Positions 1 to 10,462 of a stretch of DNA of 64,000 bases are shown piece by piece (the first letter of the stretch is position 1; the number at the start of each line of letters is the position of its first letter). A model generated the notes under the pieces. It ran no database searches. It worked only from the letters and a program-made list of their open reading frames with translations, and was not told the DNA's origin. Where the stretch lies: positions 276,266,070 to 276,330,069 of the forward strand of contig NC_134397.1 in the NCBI RefSeq assembly GCF_050003625.1, in the 5' to 3' direction. The DNA is from Haematobia irritans. Lineage: Eukaryota; Arthropoda; Insecta; Diptera; Muscidae. The translations under genes and the position numbers were made by a program.

Positions 1-212
1 CCTCTTTTAAAATTTTTCTACTAGAAGTTATTCGTCATATTCTTTCGAGTAAATATGTCATGACAAAAATAATTGTTTGCTTTATAAATTTTTAGTTTTT
101 TTTTTTGAAAATAATCCTACAACTTTTGAATGGATAAAGATATTGGCAAAAGTTTTTCTTTGTACGAAAGCTGGTGTGTTTTCCTCCAAGTTTACAAGTT
201 TGTGCGTCCCTA

Positions 213-533
213 CACCCTAAAAAAAATTGCTTCTGTAACATATACCCCAAAAACACTTTGCTTCAAGCATATATATTTTCAGGATTGGTCCAAACAAAAT
301 ATTGTTTGTATTATTCAAACATATTATGTTTCACCTTAGGGCATACACTGGTAGTAAAAAATTTTAATGAAATTTTCTTTGTGTGGATATATTTTTAAGG
401 CGCCAATTGGTTACTTCCATTTTTTTACTTGCAGCATACTCTCTAGGTCTCTCTTTCTAAACACATATATGTTTATAGGCTATTTTCCAATTAATATATG
501 TTTACGTATGAAAAACAGTCTTTTTCGTCCGTG
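213..533 (+). mobile_element. F-family MITE, copy 1 (TA-flanked)
   Basis: Short non-coding element bounded by TA on both sides (211-212 and 534-535). The ends pair imperfectly: CACCCTAAAAAAAAT at the left, and the right end reads CACGGACGAAAAAGACTG when reversed. The interior is rich in AACATATTATGTTT-type words. The same ends and words recur near 15715-15924 (minus), 20255-22592 and 53422-54394. The TA duplication suggests mobilisation by a Tc1/mariner-type transposase, which is inference. Confidence 0.6.
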
Positions 534-1523
534 TAGTAGGTCCACGGGCTGGCGTATAGGCGTTTTAAGTTGGTCATCTCGGGTGCAAAAATTTTGTTTT
601 AGCCCTAAAATCCAATTATGAACCGATTCCCCTATAAACAATCGCTTGTGTATTGAAATATCTCTAATAGATCGCGAGATATGGACCTTACAATTTATTC
701 TTATGCAAAATTTTAACAAAGTGGGGTTAGTATTTTGAATCTAGAAGTGGGGTTAGTATTTTGAATCCAGAAGAAGCGTTTTAAGATCGATTCTTGTTCT
801 ATTTTATTAACTGCATTCCTTAAAAATTCTACGTATTCTAGAGGAAAAATATGCTTTAAATTAAACGTTTTAGACACCACAATTTGGAATTTCAAAACAA
901 TAACGAAAAAGTGGTGTAAGTTGACCGACTAACACCATATTCGGCACACCTATTAGTAGGCCAAAAGTACCTCTGCGTTTTGAATTTCATGCAAATCGGA
1001 TAAAAAATGTTGTGTCTAGGTGCTGAAGACCCCAAATGGGAGGTCGGTTTATATGGGGCTATATCGAAACTTAGGCCGATGTAGCCCATCTTCGAACTTG
1101 ACCTGCTTGTAGACAAAATACGAGTCTGCGCAAAAATTTCAGCACTATAGGTTCCTTATTGAAGGATGTAGGCTGATTACAACAAATCGCCAGACAGACG
1201 AACATGGTTATATATAATTTCTCCTGATCAAGATTATATACTTTCTATAGCCAGAAATCGTTATTTGTATGTGCCATAAACGGTATAGCAAACCCCCCTT
1301 ATAAAATACTGATAACATGCGCTATTACTGTTATATGGCCAAGAAACTAGATTTTTAATTTGATTTCAAATTTTGCACAACGAGTACTTCTAGTCAAAAC
1401 CTTTGCCCCCTTTTATTTATTAAATAAATATGTTCCCCAACATTGGGGTAGTAAAAGCTAGAGCTTTTCCAGCAACAATTTTGTTGGAGCTTCCATTCAC
1501 ATTTGCTTTCCGCTCATTGCTCA
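534..1523. other. non-coding; fragment of a tandem-repeat element at about 905-1310
   Basis: No gene is visible. From about 905 to 1310 the sequence matches one unit plus the distal end of the 150-bp repeat elements seen at 32.3-34.4 kb: a GGTCGGTTTATATGGGGCTATA core, a (CAGA)-rich stretch, and a CTGATCAAGATTATATACTTT end. A 27-bp phrase containing GTGGGGTTAGTATTTTGAAT is directly repeated at 720-769. Confidence 0.45.
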
Positions 1524-1603
1524 TTGAACTCTGAGAAGATTTTCAACATTTCTCTCTTTTACTACTTTTTACTATCAGTAAAGTAAAGAAACAAAACTAT
1601 TGT
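1524..1603. repeat. 80-bp direct repeat, left copy
   Basis: The segment beginning TTGAACTCTGAGAAGATTTT recurs almost unchanged at 2213-2292, with about one difference. A B-family MITE (1761-2180) lies between the two copies. They could be remnants of a local duplication or of LTR-like ends. No retroviral or LTR-element coding sequence lies between them. Confidence 0.6.
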
Positions 1604-1760
1604 AGAGGAAAACCAATCTCCTTTCCATCGCTTTCAAAGTTTCCTACAAAAAATCTGCCATATAAAAGTATTTATCTTACCTGCTTCCATGTTTTATACA
1701 AATATTAAAATCGCAATACTTCTTTTATTTTTTATTTGGCATTTTTACTATTTTTTACTA

Positions 1761-2180
1761 CACTCAAAAAAAGTGAACTCTCTATTTCACTAAAGCCAAT
1801 TTAACTTTATTTTAGTTCGTGGAATTATTATATATGGAGAAAGTTTCCTTTGCTCTAATAATTTTTTGCGTACTAAAAAACGGGAAAAAATATACACAAA
1901 TGAAGTAAAAAGTTTTACTAAATTCGTACTTCTCACAAAATAGTTCACTATTTCTTTCAATTTGTAAATTTTATTACAAATGTGCCCACCATAAACTTCG
2001 TATGTCACTATGTCTAATAAATTTTTCTGAATTTGTCGAAAAATATTTATTTATCTTTGAGATATCGGCGCGATATCAGCGTTTGTAATATTGTTTAGTT
2101 AACATTTTCTAAAAATATTAAAACATTTCTAAAAATAACTAAATGTTTTCTTCCTGGTGGGTTCACTGTTTTTTTCAGTG
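1761..2180 (+). mobile_element. B-family MITE, copy 1
   Basis: Complete 420-bp element. Left end CACTCAAAAAAAGTGAAC pairs with right end GTTCACTGTTTTTTTCAGTG. TA lies immediately outside each end (1759-1760, 2181-2182), so the insertion is a clean TA-target event. The interior has no coding potential. Related copies lie at 6030-6183 (right half), 26153-26760, 35884-36392, 36432-36947, 39727-40161, 45687-47118 and 61418-63796. The ends and TA target are those expected of a Tc1/mariner-class MITE. Confidence 0.75.
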
Positions 2181-2212
2181 TATATTTTCGTTTCTGTACA
2201 ATTATCCAAATG

Positions 2213-2292
2213 TTGAACTCTGAGAAGATTTTCAACATTTCTCTCTTTTACTACTTTTTACTATCAGTAAAGTAAAGAAACACAACTATTGT
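2213..2292. repeat. 80-bp direct repeat, right copy
   Basis: Second copy of the 1524-1603 segment in the same orientation, offset by 689 bp. It lies about 30 bp to the right of the B-family MITE. Confidence 0.6.
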
Positions 2293-3641
2293 TTCTATTA
2301 TTTGTAATTTGTTTGAAAAAATAAGTAAATGAAATGAAACTTCATTTCTTTCAGTGTAAATATAACATAACAGTATATAATATAACGATTTTTTATTAGA
2401 CCAAAAACTAAAGCTTTTCACTGAAGGCATTTTGTCCTTAGAGTTAGGAGTTTTTAAAATGTGTATATCATAACATATGAGAAAATTCCATTGAATTCGG
2501 GAATTGGTCGAATTTGAATATAACCAAAAGCCGACTACGCCTTTTCGATTTGTTTTTTTTTTTCAAATTGTCGGTTAGACGATTTTCCCTTTGTGTACCC
2601 GAAAATTCTATAACCTAACCTAATTATAAAAAGTACTATTTCTGTATTGCTAGAAACACAGAGGATTGCAGTTTTGTAAATTAATGCGAAATCTATTGAT
2701 ATAATAAACTCATAAAACTTTAGCCCATTGCCAGTCTTCCTTCTCAATAAACCGTAACATACTTTGTTGTGTGGACAGAAATCCTCATCTGCAACTACCA
2801 CATAACTAATGCGCTCAACCAATGCAAGAGATATCTAGCAAGTTGAAGACTTTCGGCCCATAACAAATGAAGCAGAAGAGTCAACAAGTGATCGTGTGAA
2901 TTTTTTCGCATGCATTCGACCTTCTGCTTCTCTTTGCTGGTGGCTTCGAATAGAGCTGCATGAGATGTGAATGAATGTTCGCTCCTTTTCTGGGTCTGAT
3001 GGTACTGTGTCTGCATGTTGTGCTTTCTGTTGGTGCTATGTGCTATTATATGACAATCGGCAGACGATGATGCATGGGGGCAGTAAGATCGTTCGTCGTT
3101 TATGTTGTTTATACGCTGCCTTTCGATTATGATGATGATGATGATGATGCTTTTTGAGAGATTAGAGAAAATTGGCAAGATTCTTGTGTAGATATTTGCA
3201 GTTTCTTAGTCGATATGTTTTAGGAGTTGTTCACACGAGAGAGATGTGAACATGACAGGAACTATTCACCATGACAAAAAGTGTTTCATAGTGAATAATT
3301 AGATTCTTGCATTAGATTTTTTTTACGTGAGCGCTTAAGTGTATTTCTTTGTAAGCGTGAGAATGTGACACATGTTATATGCGTGAGTAGAAACGTGGAA
3401 CTTATATTTACGACGTGTATGCTGCGAATAGAACTTAGCCTATGCGCTTGGGTATCGCAGGAGTCCTTGTAAACGGGTACTATAGAAAATTCCGCAATAC
3501 TGAGGATGAATCGCGCTTTGAAAAGCATTTGGATGTCTTTCTCAATAATAACATCATCGCGTACAAAGGGACATGGATTCTATCCCCATTTCGCCCGAAC
3601 TGGATTTTTGCGAGTGATTTCACACATTGAGTGACACAACT
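2293..3641. other. single-copy-looking DNA, no confirmed gene
   Basis: The base composition is less AT-rich than around it from about 2820 to 3620. A (GAT)n microsatellite sits at 3127-3149. Open frames run over 2795-3178 on the minus strand (127 codons) and 3442-3630 on the plus strand (62 codons). The plus frame, containing YYRKFRNTEDESRFEKHLDV, faintly resembles a cathepsin propeptide (I29) segment. There is no splice or start context to back it, so it is left uncalled. Confidence 0.3.
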
Positions 3642-4763
3642 AGCCTAATTCTGAATATTCCCTAGGGAATGTGTTCCCTGGGAATTCATTTTCCCCGGGA
3701 ATAAAATCCTCCTATTCTAAACAGTAGGGGAAGGGAATAACATGGGGGAAATAATTCAGAGTATTCGAAGTCAGCTGTTTTACTTCAACTGTTTTATTTT
3801 AATAAATTTTTAATATTAAAATTTTGAATTGAAATTGTATTAAATTGATGTAAAAGTTGAGTTAAACGCGAAAAACATCAAACATTTTTAGTGCCGTGTT
3901 TATGGTAGTAGCTGAGGAGAGGCGTATCAACGTAACAAAGTCTAAAGGATAGAAAGGAGAAAGCTACGCTATGCCATTAACCCACTTGAGTTGCCTGAAA
4001 CGTTGTAACTACATACTAGTACATGAAGAGGTTGTTACTTAGTTCATGGGATTTATAGGGTTAAAGTGGCAGCCCGATTTGAATCGGACTCACTTACACC
4101 ATTCAGTCCATTGTGATACAATATTATAAGGTAAATAATCCAGCCTTCAAATACCTTTTTAATGTATTAGCAGCCCACATTCCACCTCAACGCAAGTCTT
4201 TTGGATTATCTCCACTAGTAAGATTAGGTGCTACGCTACTTTGTCAAAGGTGGCTACCAAAAAGGGCGTAGGAAAGATCGAGACATATCTGTATTTAAAG
4301 AACACCTATGCCCGAATTGGATATATTTCATCAAAACGGAAAAAGAAAACTAGTAGTAAATTTCTTCAGCTTTTTACGCCACGCGGGACACATGTTCGCA
4401 TTATTGCTCCTTTAAGAAACAAGCACCTACATTAAACCAGGAAGGGATATTATAGTTTAAATGTAAAACCTTTATTTTCCATATAAAAGAATTTTTTGAC
4501 CGGAAATTACAGAGAAATGATCCATTTTGGTTACAACTCCCTTGATTTTTTTGGGGAATTATTCCCAAAAAATGTCATCGTTTTCCCTTTTTATTGTCAT
4601 TTGTAATACCAATTTTTCCCCTAGGGAAAAATTTCCCATTTTCGAAGTTGGTTTAGAATAAGGGAAAAGGGAATAAAGAAAAATTCCCCAGGGAGATTTT
4701 GTTTAGAATAGGGGAACAGGGAATAGGGAAAAAATTCCCAGGGAGTTGTTATTGAGAATTGGG
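3642..4763 (+). mobile_element. decayed PIF/Harbinger-type DNA transposon
   Basis: The ends are inverted: GCCTAATTCTGAAT at the left, and the right end reads GCCCAATTCTCAAT when reversed, each with TA next to it. Both subterminal regions carry G/C-rich words built on GGGAATAGGG and TTCCCTGGGAA. Inside, reading frames resemble Harbinger transposase: a FVKGGYQKGRRKDRD-like segment near 4228-4280, and GTHVRIIAPLRNKHL at about 4383-4432 followed, after a stop, by KGYYSLNV. That last block matches the conserved DGTHVxIxAP region of the DDE domain. The frames are shifted and short, so the element is dead. A SINE 3' fragment (4058-4133) lies inside it. Confidence 0.65.
4058..4133 (-). mobile_element. 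SINE 3'-part fragment
   Basis: This matches the (GGTTA)-tail side of the SINE at 31306-31655: GGCAGCCCGATT, then CACTTACACCATTCAGTCCA and TTGTGATAC. The tRNA-like head is absent. It lies inside the Harbinger-like element. Confidence 0.55.
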
Positions 4764-5009
4764 CTAAACAACGTGCTCGGCTTTTGAATAAATTAATTTT
4801 GTTTAAAGTTTTTTATTGGAAATTTTGCAAAAATTTTATTTGTTTTTTTTTTTTTTTTTAATTTGACGTGCTCGGCTTTTGATTAAATTAAATTTTTTGA
4901 AGGATTTCTATGGGAAATTTTGTCGAGTTTTTTTTTTTTTTAATTTGACTTTATTTTGCAATTTGAAGCCTCATGTTGCCAATTACAAAATAAATTCAAA
5001 TGAAAGAAA
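4764..5009. repeat. short direct repeat and poly-T tracts
   Basis: The phrase ACGTGCTCGGCTTTTGA occurs twice (4768 and 4865), each followed by TT-rich sequence and a run of at least 12 T. This looks like a local duplication bordering the tandem array. Confidence 0.5.
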
Positions 5010-6030
5010 TAAAATTTCATTTCTATAGAAATTTTTGTCAACATTTTATTCCCATTTTTGTAATTTTATTTCTATCGAAATTTCTTTAGACAATTTGGTA
5101 TTTTTTTCTATAGAAAATTTTGTCAAAATTTTATTTTAATAGAATATTTTGACAAAATTTTATTTCTATAGAAAATTTTGTCAACATTTTATTTCTATAG
5201 AAAATTGTGTCAACATTTAATTCTGTAGAAAATATTTTCTAAACTTTATTTCTATAGAAACTTTTATCAAAGTTTTATTTCAATAGAAAATTTTGTCAAA
5301 ATTTTATTTCTATATAGAAAATTTTATTTCTATAGAAAAATTTCTCAAAATTTTATTTCTATATAGAAAATTTTATCAAAATTTTATTTCTGTTTATTGT
5401 CAAAACTTTATTTCTATAGAAAATTTTGTCAAAATTTTATTTCTATAGAAAATTTTGTCAAAACTTTATTTCTATATAAGATTTTGTCAAAATTTTATTT
5501 CTATAGAAAATTTTCTCTAAATTTTATTGCTATAGAAAATTTTCTCAAAAGTTCATTTCTATAGAAACTTTGTCAAAATTTTATTTCTTTATAGAAAATT
5601 TTCTCAAAATTTTATTGCTATAGAAAATGTTGCCAAAATTTTATTTCTATAGAAAATAGAAAATTGTATTCCTGTATAGAAAATTTTCTCAAAATTTTAT
5701 TTCTATAGAAAATTTTCTCAAAACTTTATTTCTTTAGAAATTTTCTCAAAATTGTATTTCTATATAGACAATTTTCTCAAAAATTTATTTCTATAGAAAA
5801 TTGTATTTCTATAGAAAATTTTCTCAACATTTTATTTCTATATCGAAAATTTTCTCAAAATTTTATATCAATAGAAAATTTTATCACAATTTTATTTCTG
5901 TATAGAAAATTATCTCTCAATTTTTTTTTCTACATAGAAAATTTTCTCAAAATTTAATTTCTATTTGGAAAATTTTCTTCATTTTTTTCTATATAGAAAA
6001 TTTTCTCAAAATTGTATTTCTATATCATTT
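5010..6030. repeat. tandem array of about 29-bp units
   Basis: About 35 imperfect units of the form TTTTATTTCTATAGAAAA + TTTTGTCAAAA are repeated head to tail. Each unit holds the palindrome TTTCTATAGAAA and the inverted pair AAAATTTT. Variants include TATATAGAAA and a CTC-for-GTC swap, with the CTC version mainly in the right half. The array has no coding capacity. Its right edge runs directly into the right half of a B-family MITE. Confidence 0.85.
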
Positions 6031-6183
6031 TCAAAAATTTCGAAAAATATTTACTTATTTTTGTGATATCGCCGTGATGCCAGCGTTTGTAATAATGTTT
6101 AGTTAAAATTGTCTAAAAATATTAAAAATTTTCTAAAATTAATCGAACGTTTTCTTTTCTGGTGGGTTCACTGTTTTTTCAGT
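6031..6183 (+). mobile_element. B-family MITE, right half only
   Basis: The sequence from TCGAAAAATATTTACTTATT through GGTGGGTTCACTGTTTTTTC matches the right third of the complete B copies. The left two-thirds are replaced by the 29-bp array, so the array may have arisen within, or replaced, the body of this copy. Confidence 0.65.
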
Positions 6184-7333
6184 ATCTCTTAGTTGGAAAA
6201 GTATATTTTGCAAAATCTATCAAAATATCCAGAATTTTACCAATCTACCAAACAGTAGAATCTCTTTAAATTTTTTTGGTAGAATTCTACCAACAGTGGC
6301 AACCGTGTGTTCAATCTGACAACACCGCCTAAGTATTTTTTTTTTGACCCCCCGAGTTTGAATACTTTGGCCAAGTGTTTTGCATGGGTAGAAATACCCA
6401 GTATTATGTTTACAATTTTACTCACATGCACATCTCCAATAGGTGTGCCGAATTTCTGATCCATCTTCGGCATTGCAGTCTATAATTATATCTTCTAGAG
6501 AGCCAAATATATAATTAGCCACAGTTTTGAAAATTTAAATTTGAATTATGCATTTGAATGAAGTGTGATATCATTCCTAAATCCTTATCAATCAATGCTA
6601 CATTTAGAGTCTCGAAGCTTTAATAGTATCCTAATTTTATGTTAAGCTCTCGTTAATATTAGGGACGGCAGTGTCGTTTTATGGGCGCCGATAAGCGATA
6701 TTCTGGCAAAAAAAAAAAATGCCAACAACTAATCTGTATATCCATATCCGTTCGAGACTTGAAGTAGTTTAGTTAAATATTCTCCAATGATTTGCGACAA
6801 TCTTAAAACTTGTCGTCACATAGTTTAATTTAGCGATAGGATTCGTACACAGACACAAGTATTCGCGTGAGCACGCACACAAACTCACATGTATTAGGAT
6901 AAGTGTACAAAAAGCGGAAGTGACATTTGTGGGAGTGTGAGCTAGTCGGAGCTCGTAAATAAAACGAAGGTACCAATCGTCAATATTCTGACTTCGACGA
7001 TCTCTTACACACGAAGAGTTCAAATTTGTTGAGTATTGCCAACAAACGATCGATTGATCTTCAAACAACACAGAACTTATTCGTATTTCGCTCAATAGAG
7101 CGATATTGTTGCTGCTACCACTTCTGTTTGCTCCACTTGGCGTTGGGATACCATCGCTCCATGTATGTGTGTTGCCTTCGATTCGATGCCGCATTAGTTT
7201 GATTCTTGGGCATTGCTGTTTGCCGTTGCTGCCACCACATAATCTGCTGCTACGCTTTCGATCCACGTTGCGTCTACTGTGGGGACGAGCGATCATCATG
7301 AGCTTCATTTACGGCATACACAGGCTTGTATGG
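6184..7333. other. upstream region of the predicted promoter
   Basis: No gene is called. From about 6800 to 7330 the DNA is clearly less AT-rich and less repetitive than its surroundings. It lies directly upstream of the Inr/DPE signal, so it is the likely proximal regulatory region. A 179-codon minus-strand frame (6769-7308) crosses it but resembles no family I know. Confidence 0.35.
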
Positions 7334-7368
7334 TCAGTTGCTGGTTGGCACTCTTTCACAACGGTTGT
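7334..7368 (+). promoter_or_regulatory. Inr + DPE core promoter
   Basis: TCAGTT at 7334-7339 fits the arthropod initiator, with A+1 at 7336. GGTTGT occupies 7363-7368, which is exactly +28 to +33, and matches the downstream promoter element consensus RGWYVT at every position. No TATA box is seen near -30, as is usual for DPE promoters. The following leader and ATG support the call. Confidence 0.5.
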
Positions 7369-7748
7369 GTTCGTTCGTTGATCGTTCAAGAAAAGGAATG
7401 CCAAAGTTCTGATAGACTGTCCCATAAAAAAATAGAAAAGCGCGCGGTCCTGCGGGATAGTTTAGATTGTGTAATGTTTAAATCTAATCAATTGAATTAA
7501 CAGAAACAAGGATATTCACAACAACAAAAACAACAAGAAAGATAACACATTAATCGAATATATCATATATCTCAATGAAAAAGTGACAAGATATTGAAAG
7601 TATATCGTGTGAATTTAATAATAAATTAATTGTTAGAGTGTGGCAGTTTCCTTTGTAAGCAAAAAACATTCGAAATAGAAAAGGATATTGTGGAATAAAT
7701 CGAAAGAAAAACAACGCCAACTAAAATGGATTTATCAAGGCGGTCTCG
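7336..7748 (+). other. predicted first exon: leader plus start of CDS
   Basis: The leader runs from the Inr A (7336) to the ATG at 7726. It is rich in CAA/ACA repeats (for example 7515-7545), typical of fly 5' UTRs. It contains three very short upstream ORFs: ATG at 7398 (4 codons before the stop), ATG at 7474 (8 codons) and ATG at 7575 (3 codons). The exon is proposed to end at 7748 before GTAAGC. An alternative donor TTT|GTAAGC lies at 7653. The gene is not identified. Confidence 0.42.
7726..7748 (+). CDS. putative first coding exon, MDLSRRS..., gene unidentified
   Basis: The start codon sits in a good insect context (CTAAAATGG). The frame reads M-D-L-S-R-R-S and then enters the donor CG|GTAAGC. 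If unspliced, it stops at once (CGG TAA), so the short exon only makes sense if splicing joins it to a downstream exon in phase 2. The promoter signal, 390-nt leader and lack of nearby exons suggest a gene with a large first intron, a common layout for developmental and neuronal fly genes. I do not recognise the protein from seven residues. The downstream exon may lie outside this window. Confidence 0.4.
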
Positions 7749-8460
7749 GTAAGCATTAATCTTCAAACAAACAAAAAATGATCTAACAAAAATACAATTA
7801 CAAAAGGACTATCGAAGGATAATTTGAAACAAACATTAAAAAAAAAACATCATAAGTGACAATAAATTTATAAACTATGTTGGAGAATTATTACTGCTTT
7901 ATAAAAATATATCCTAAAAATTTGAAGTGAACTTTAAATATACTTTGCTAAAAATGTTTAATTTTTGTGTTTGCGTGAAAATATTTATGTTGATGAATTT
8001 GAAGAAATAATAAACTAAAAAAAAAAACAATACCATAAAGCATTTTGGTATAATAAATAACTTAAAATAATAATAAAGTTTTCAAAAAGTTAAGTTAAAC
8101 TTTAAAGTTATTTGTCTCACATAAATCCTTTGATGAACTGTTTATAAATTATATTGAATACTTGTATATAATCGGCATGATGATGATTATAAAAATGGAT
8201 TTCAATAGTAATTAGTATATAGCATATTTTGTTACGGTTAATTTATTTGCTACTGTTTATTACTTGTTTGTCGCGAAAATGCTTGTTACTACCACAAATC
8301 GGTTTTTGTTTCTTAGTGAAGATATCGAGGTGAAACATCTTTTCAATATTTCTTTACTTTCCATTCCGAAATATTTCAAAAGGATAACATTGTATGTGTT
8401 TACTTGGCCTGTGCTAAAAAATTAATGTGCAGCTCAGGGATCAAAAAATTCTAGAAAGTT
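7749..8460. other. AT-rich, intron-like sequence
   Basis: This follows the proposed donor. It holds many A-runs, no ORF and no recognised repeat family. It is consistent with the start of a first intron. Confidence 0.3.
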
Positions 8461-9199
8461 GCTTAAATTGATTCGTCCGTCCTCGTCTTAGGCATATCTG
8501 AACACAGAAATTTTTTTTTCGAATTCAACCAAGAAATCTATTAGAATTTAAATAATATACTGGATTAAGACATTAGTTAATTTTTTCGGCGCTTTCAATT
8601 AAAATTTTAATTCAACTAAAAGTTTAATTGATTTCGATTGCAAAACTCAATCAACGTTTGAGGCTATCACTTATACATTGTATTATTATTTATTTATTTA
8701 CAATTCATTCAACTTAAATTTTTTTAATTAAAAATAAAAAAAAAAATGTTATGTCGTTTGTATTTTTATCACCGCAGCAAAAAAATTGACATAACATCTA
8801 ATACATATATTTTAATTGAAACTATCAATGTCGCAATGATGATCAGGCCAATCACAATTTGAATAAAAAAGATGCAAAACGACTTTTAGGTTAGTCATGA
8901 CTTTTAGGTTATGCTATGTCTGCAAAGAAATTTCTTTTGGTGTAAGAGCCAAAGTTCAAACTATATTTTGCTTCAAATTCAAAATAAGTTGATCCATTTA
9001 TTTGTAGTTGAAAACTATTTAATCACACAAATTAATTGAATTAACTAATATTTTAATTACTTCTTTTTTTACTTTTATTATATATCATTACTTTACTTTA
9101 CTTTATTATACAATCATTTCGATGATCGAAGGAGTTTCAATTAAAAGCAATGAATTGAATGATTCCACGAAATAATGATCAAATGAAATACAATTATGT
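8461..9199. repeat. AATTAA-rich D-type repeat remnant
   Basis: ACACAGAAATTTTTTTTTCG near 8505 resembles the left end of the D-family MITEs at 28760 and 62090. It is followed by CAATTAAAATTTTAATTC-type words, and a second cluster near 9010-9160. It is too decayed to set exact ends. Confidence 0.35.
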
Positions 9200-9938
9200 G
9201 TTTTGGCTCAGAATAGAACCCTATTGATTTTGGAAGAAATCGATTCAGATTTCGATATAGCTCCCATATATATCTTTCGCCCGATATGGACTTATATGGC
9301 CCCAGAAGCCAGATTTTTGGCGGAATTTGCTTGACATTTTGCACTAGGAGTACAATTAGTAGTATAGTCAAGTGTGCAAAATTTGATTGAAATCGGTTCA
9401 GATTTAGATATAGCTCTCATATATATCTTTCGTCCGATATGGACTAATATGGTCCTACAAGCCAAAGTTTTGGCCCAATTTGGTTGAAATTTTGCACAGG
9501 GAGTAGATTTAGCATTGTAGATATGCGTGCCAAATTTGGTTGAAATCGGTTCAGATTTAGATATAGCTCCCATATATATGTTTTTTTGATTTCGACAAAA
9601 ATGGTCAAAATACCAACATTTTCCTTGTAAAATCGCCACTGCTTAGTCGAAAAGTTGTAAAAATTACTCTAATTTTCCCAAACTTCTAATTTAAATGTTT
9701 CCCATATTTTTTTACTAACATTGTGTGTGTGCATTAGCCGACTTAAATTTTGAGTCTATAGATTTTGTAGAAGTCTATCAAATTCTGCCCAGATCGAGTT
9801 ATATTTAAAATATGTATTTGGGACAAAGCCCCAACACATTTGACGAATGTGATATGGTATCGAAAATTTAGATCTACAATGTGGTGCAGAGTATAATATA
9901 GTCGGCCCCGCCCTACTTTAGACTTTCCTTACTTGTTT
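9200..9938 (-). mobile_element. tandem-repeat element, E3 (minus orientation)
   Basis: Three units of about 150-157 bp carry the phrase TATAGCTCCCATATATATC (near 9253, 9410 and 9559). They are followed at the right by GTCGGCCCCGCCC and CCTTACTTGTTT at about 9931-9938. The right end is the reverse of the left end of the element at 24635. No protein is encoded; frames across the units are by-products of the repeat. Confidence 0.65.
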
Positions 9939-10062
9939 GTACTCCACTTTTGAAGATTTGCATTATTAAGACAAGGACAAAGTATATTTTTTAACTACTA
10001 CGGCGTTTCACATTACAATGAACTTAACATAGAGAAGCTTAAGTACACTCAGAAAAGTCACC

Positions 10063-10220
10063 ACACAGAAAAAAGTCTGTTGTAAAACTGATGCTAAAAT
10101 AAACTAATATTTATTGCAAAATCCAAAAATGCCGGAAAATTTTCCTTAATTTAATGAATCTCAAAATTTGGAAAACAATTTAGTTCAATTTTCGCACGAG
10201 ATAGTTCATTTTCCCATAAT
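10063..10220 (+). mobile_element. G-family MITE fragment
   Basis: CACAGAAAAAAGTCTGTTGT followed by a TTTATTGCAAAATCC-like interior matches the left part of the element at 17160-17476. The right part is lost where a SINE fragment begins. Confidence 0.4.
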
Positions 10221-10233
10221 GTAATTTTTTTCT

Positions 10234-10322
10234 GTGCAGCATTGTGGAGAGGGGATAATCCACCGCTGAAAAACTTTTTGGTGTTTGGTCGAATTTGGGA
10301 TTGAACCCGTGACCCATGAAAA
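10234..10322 (-). mobile_element. SINE fragment with tRNA-like B-box region
   Basis: This matches the minus-strand SINE at 31306: GATAATCCACCGCTGAAAAA, then TTTGGTCGAATTTGGGATTGAACCC. The last block is the B-box side in reverse, degenerate relative to GGTTCGATTCC. Confidence 0.5.
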
Positions 10323-10462
10323 TGTTTATTTTTGTACGTGTAAACACGTGCCATTCATATTTAATTTGATTTTTTTGATCCAAGTATTGTAAGTAACATC
10401 GGTAGGTAAAAATTTCACTGACACTAATACAAAACATAATGTGCAACAGTTCTTCTGTATTA

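Noticed and set aside
3442..3630. Possible cathepsin propeptide (I29) exon
   Set aside because: The resemblance is weak and short, with no signal peptide, splice sites or neighbouring protease.
5010..6030. CRISPR-like array
   Set aside because: Units are contiguous, with no unique spacers, and degenerate; a eukaryotic tandem repeat.
6769..7308. 179-codon minus-strand open frame upstream of the promoter
   Set aside because: No recognisable family and no splice or promoter support; base composition there favours chance open frames. It could be revisited if antisense transcripts exist.
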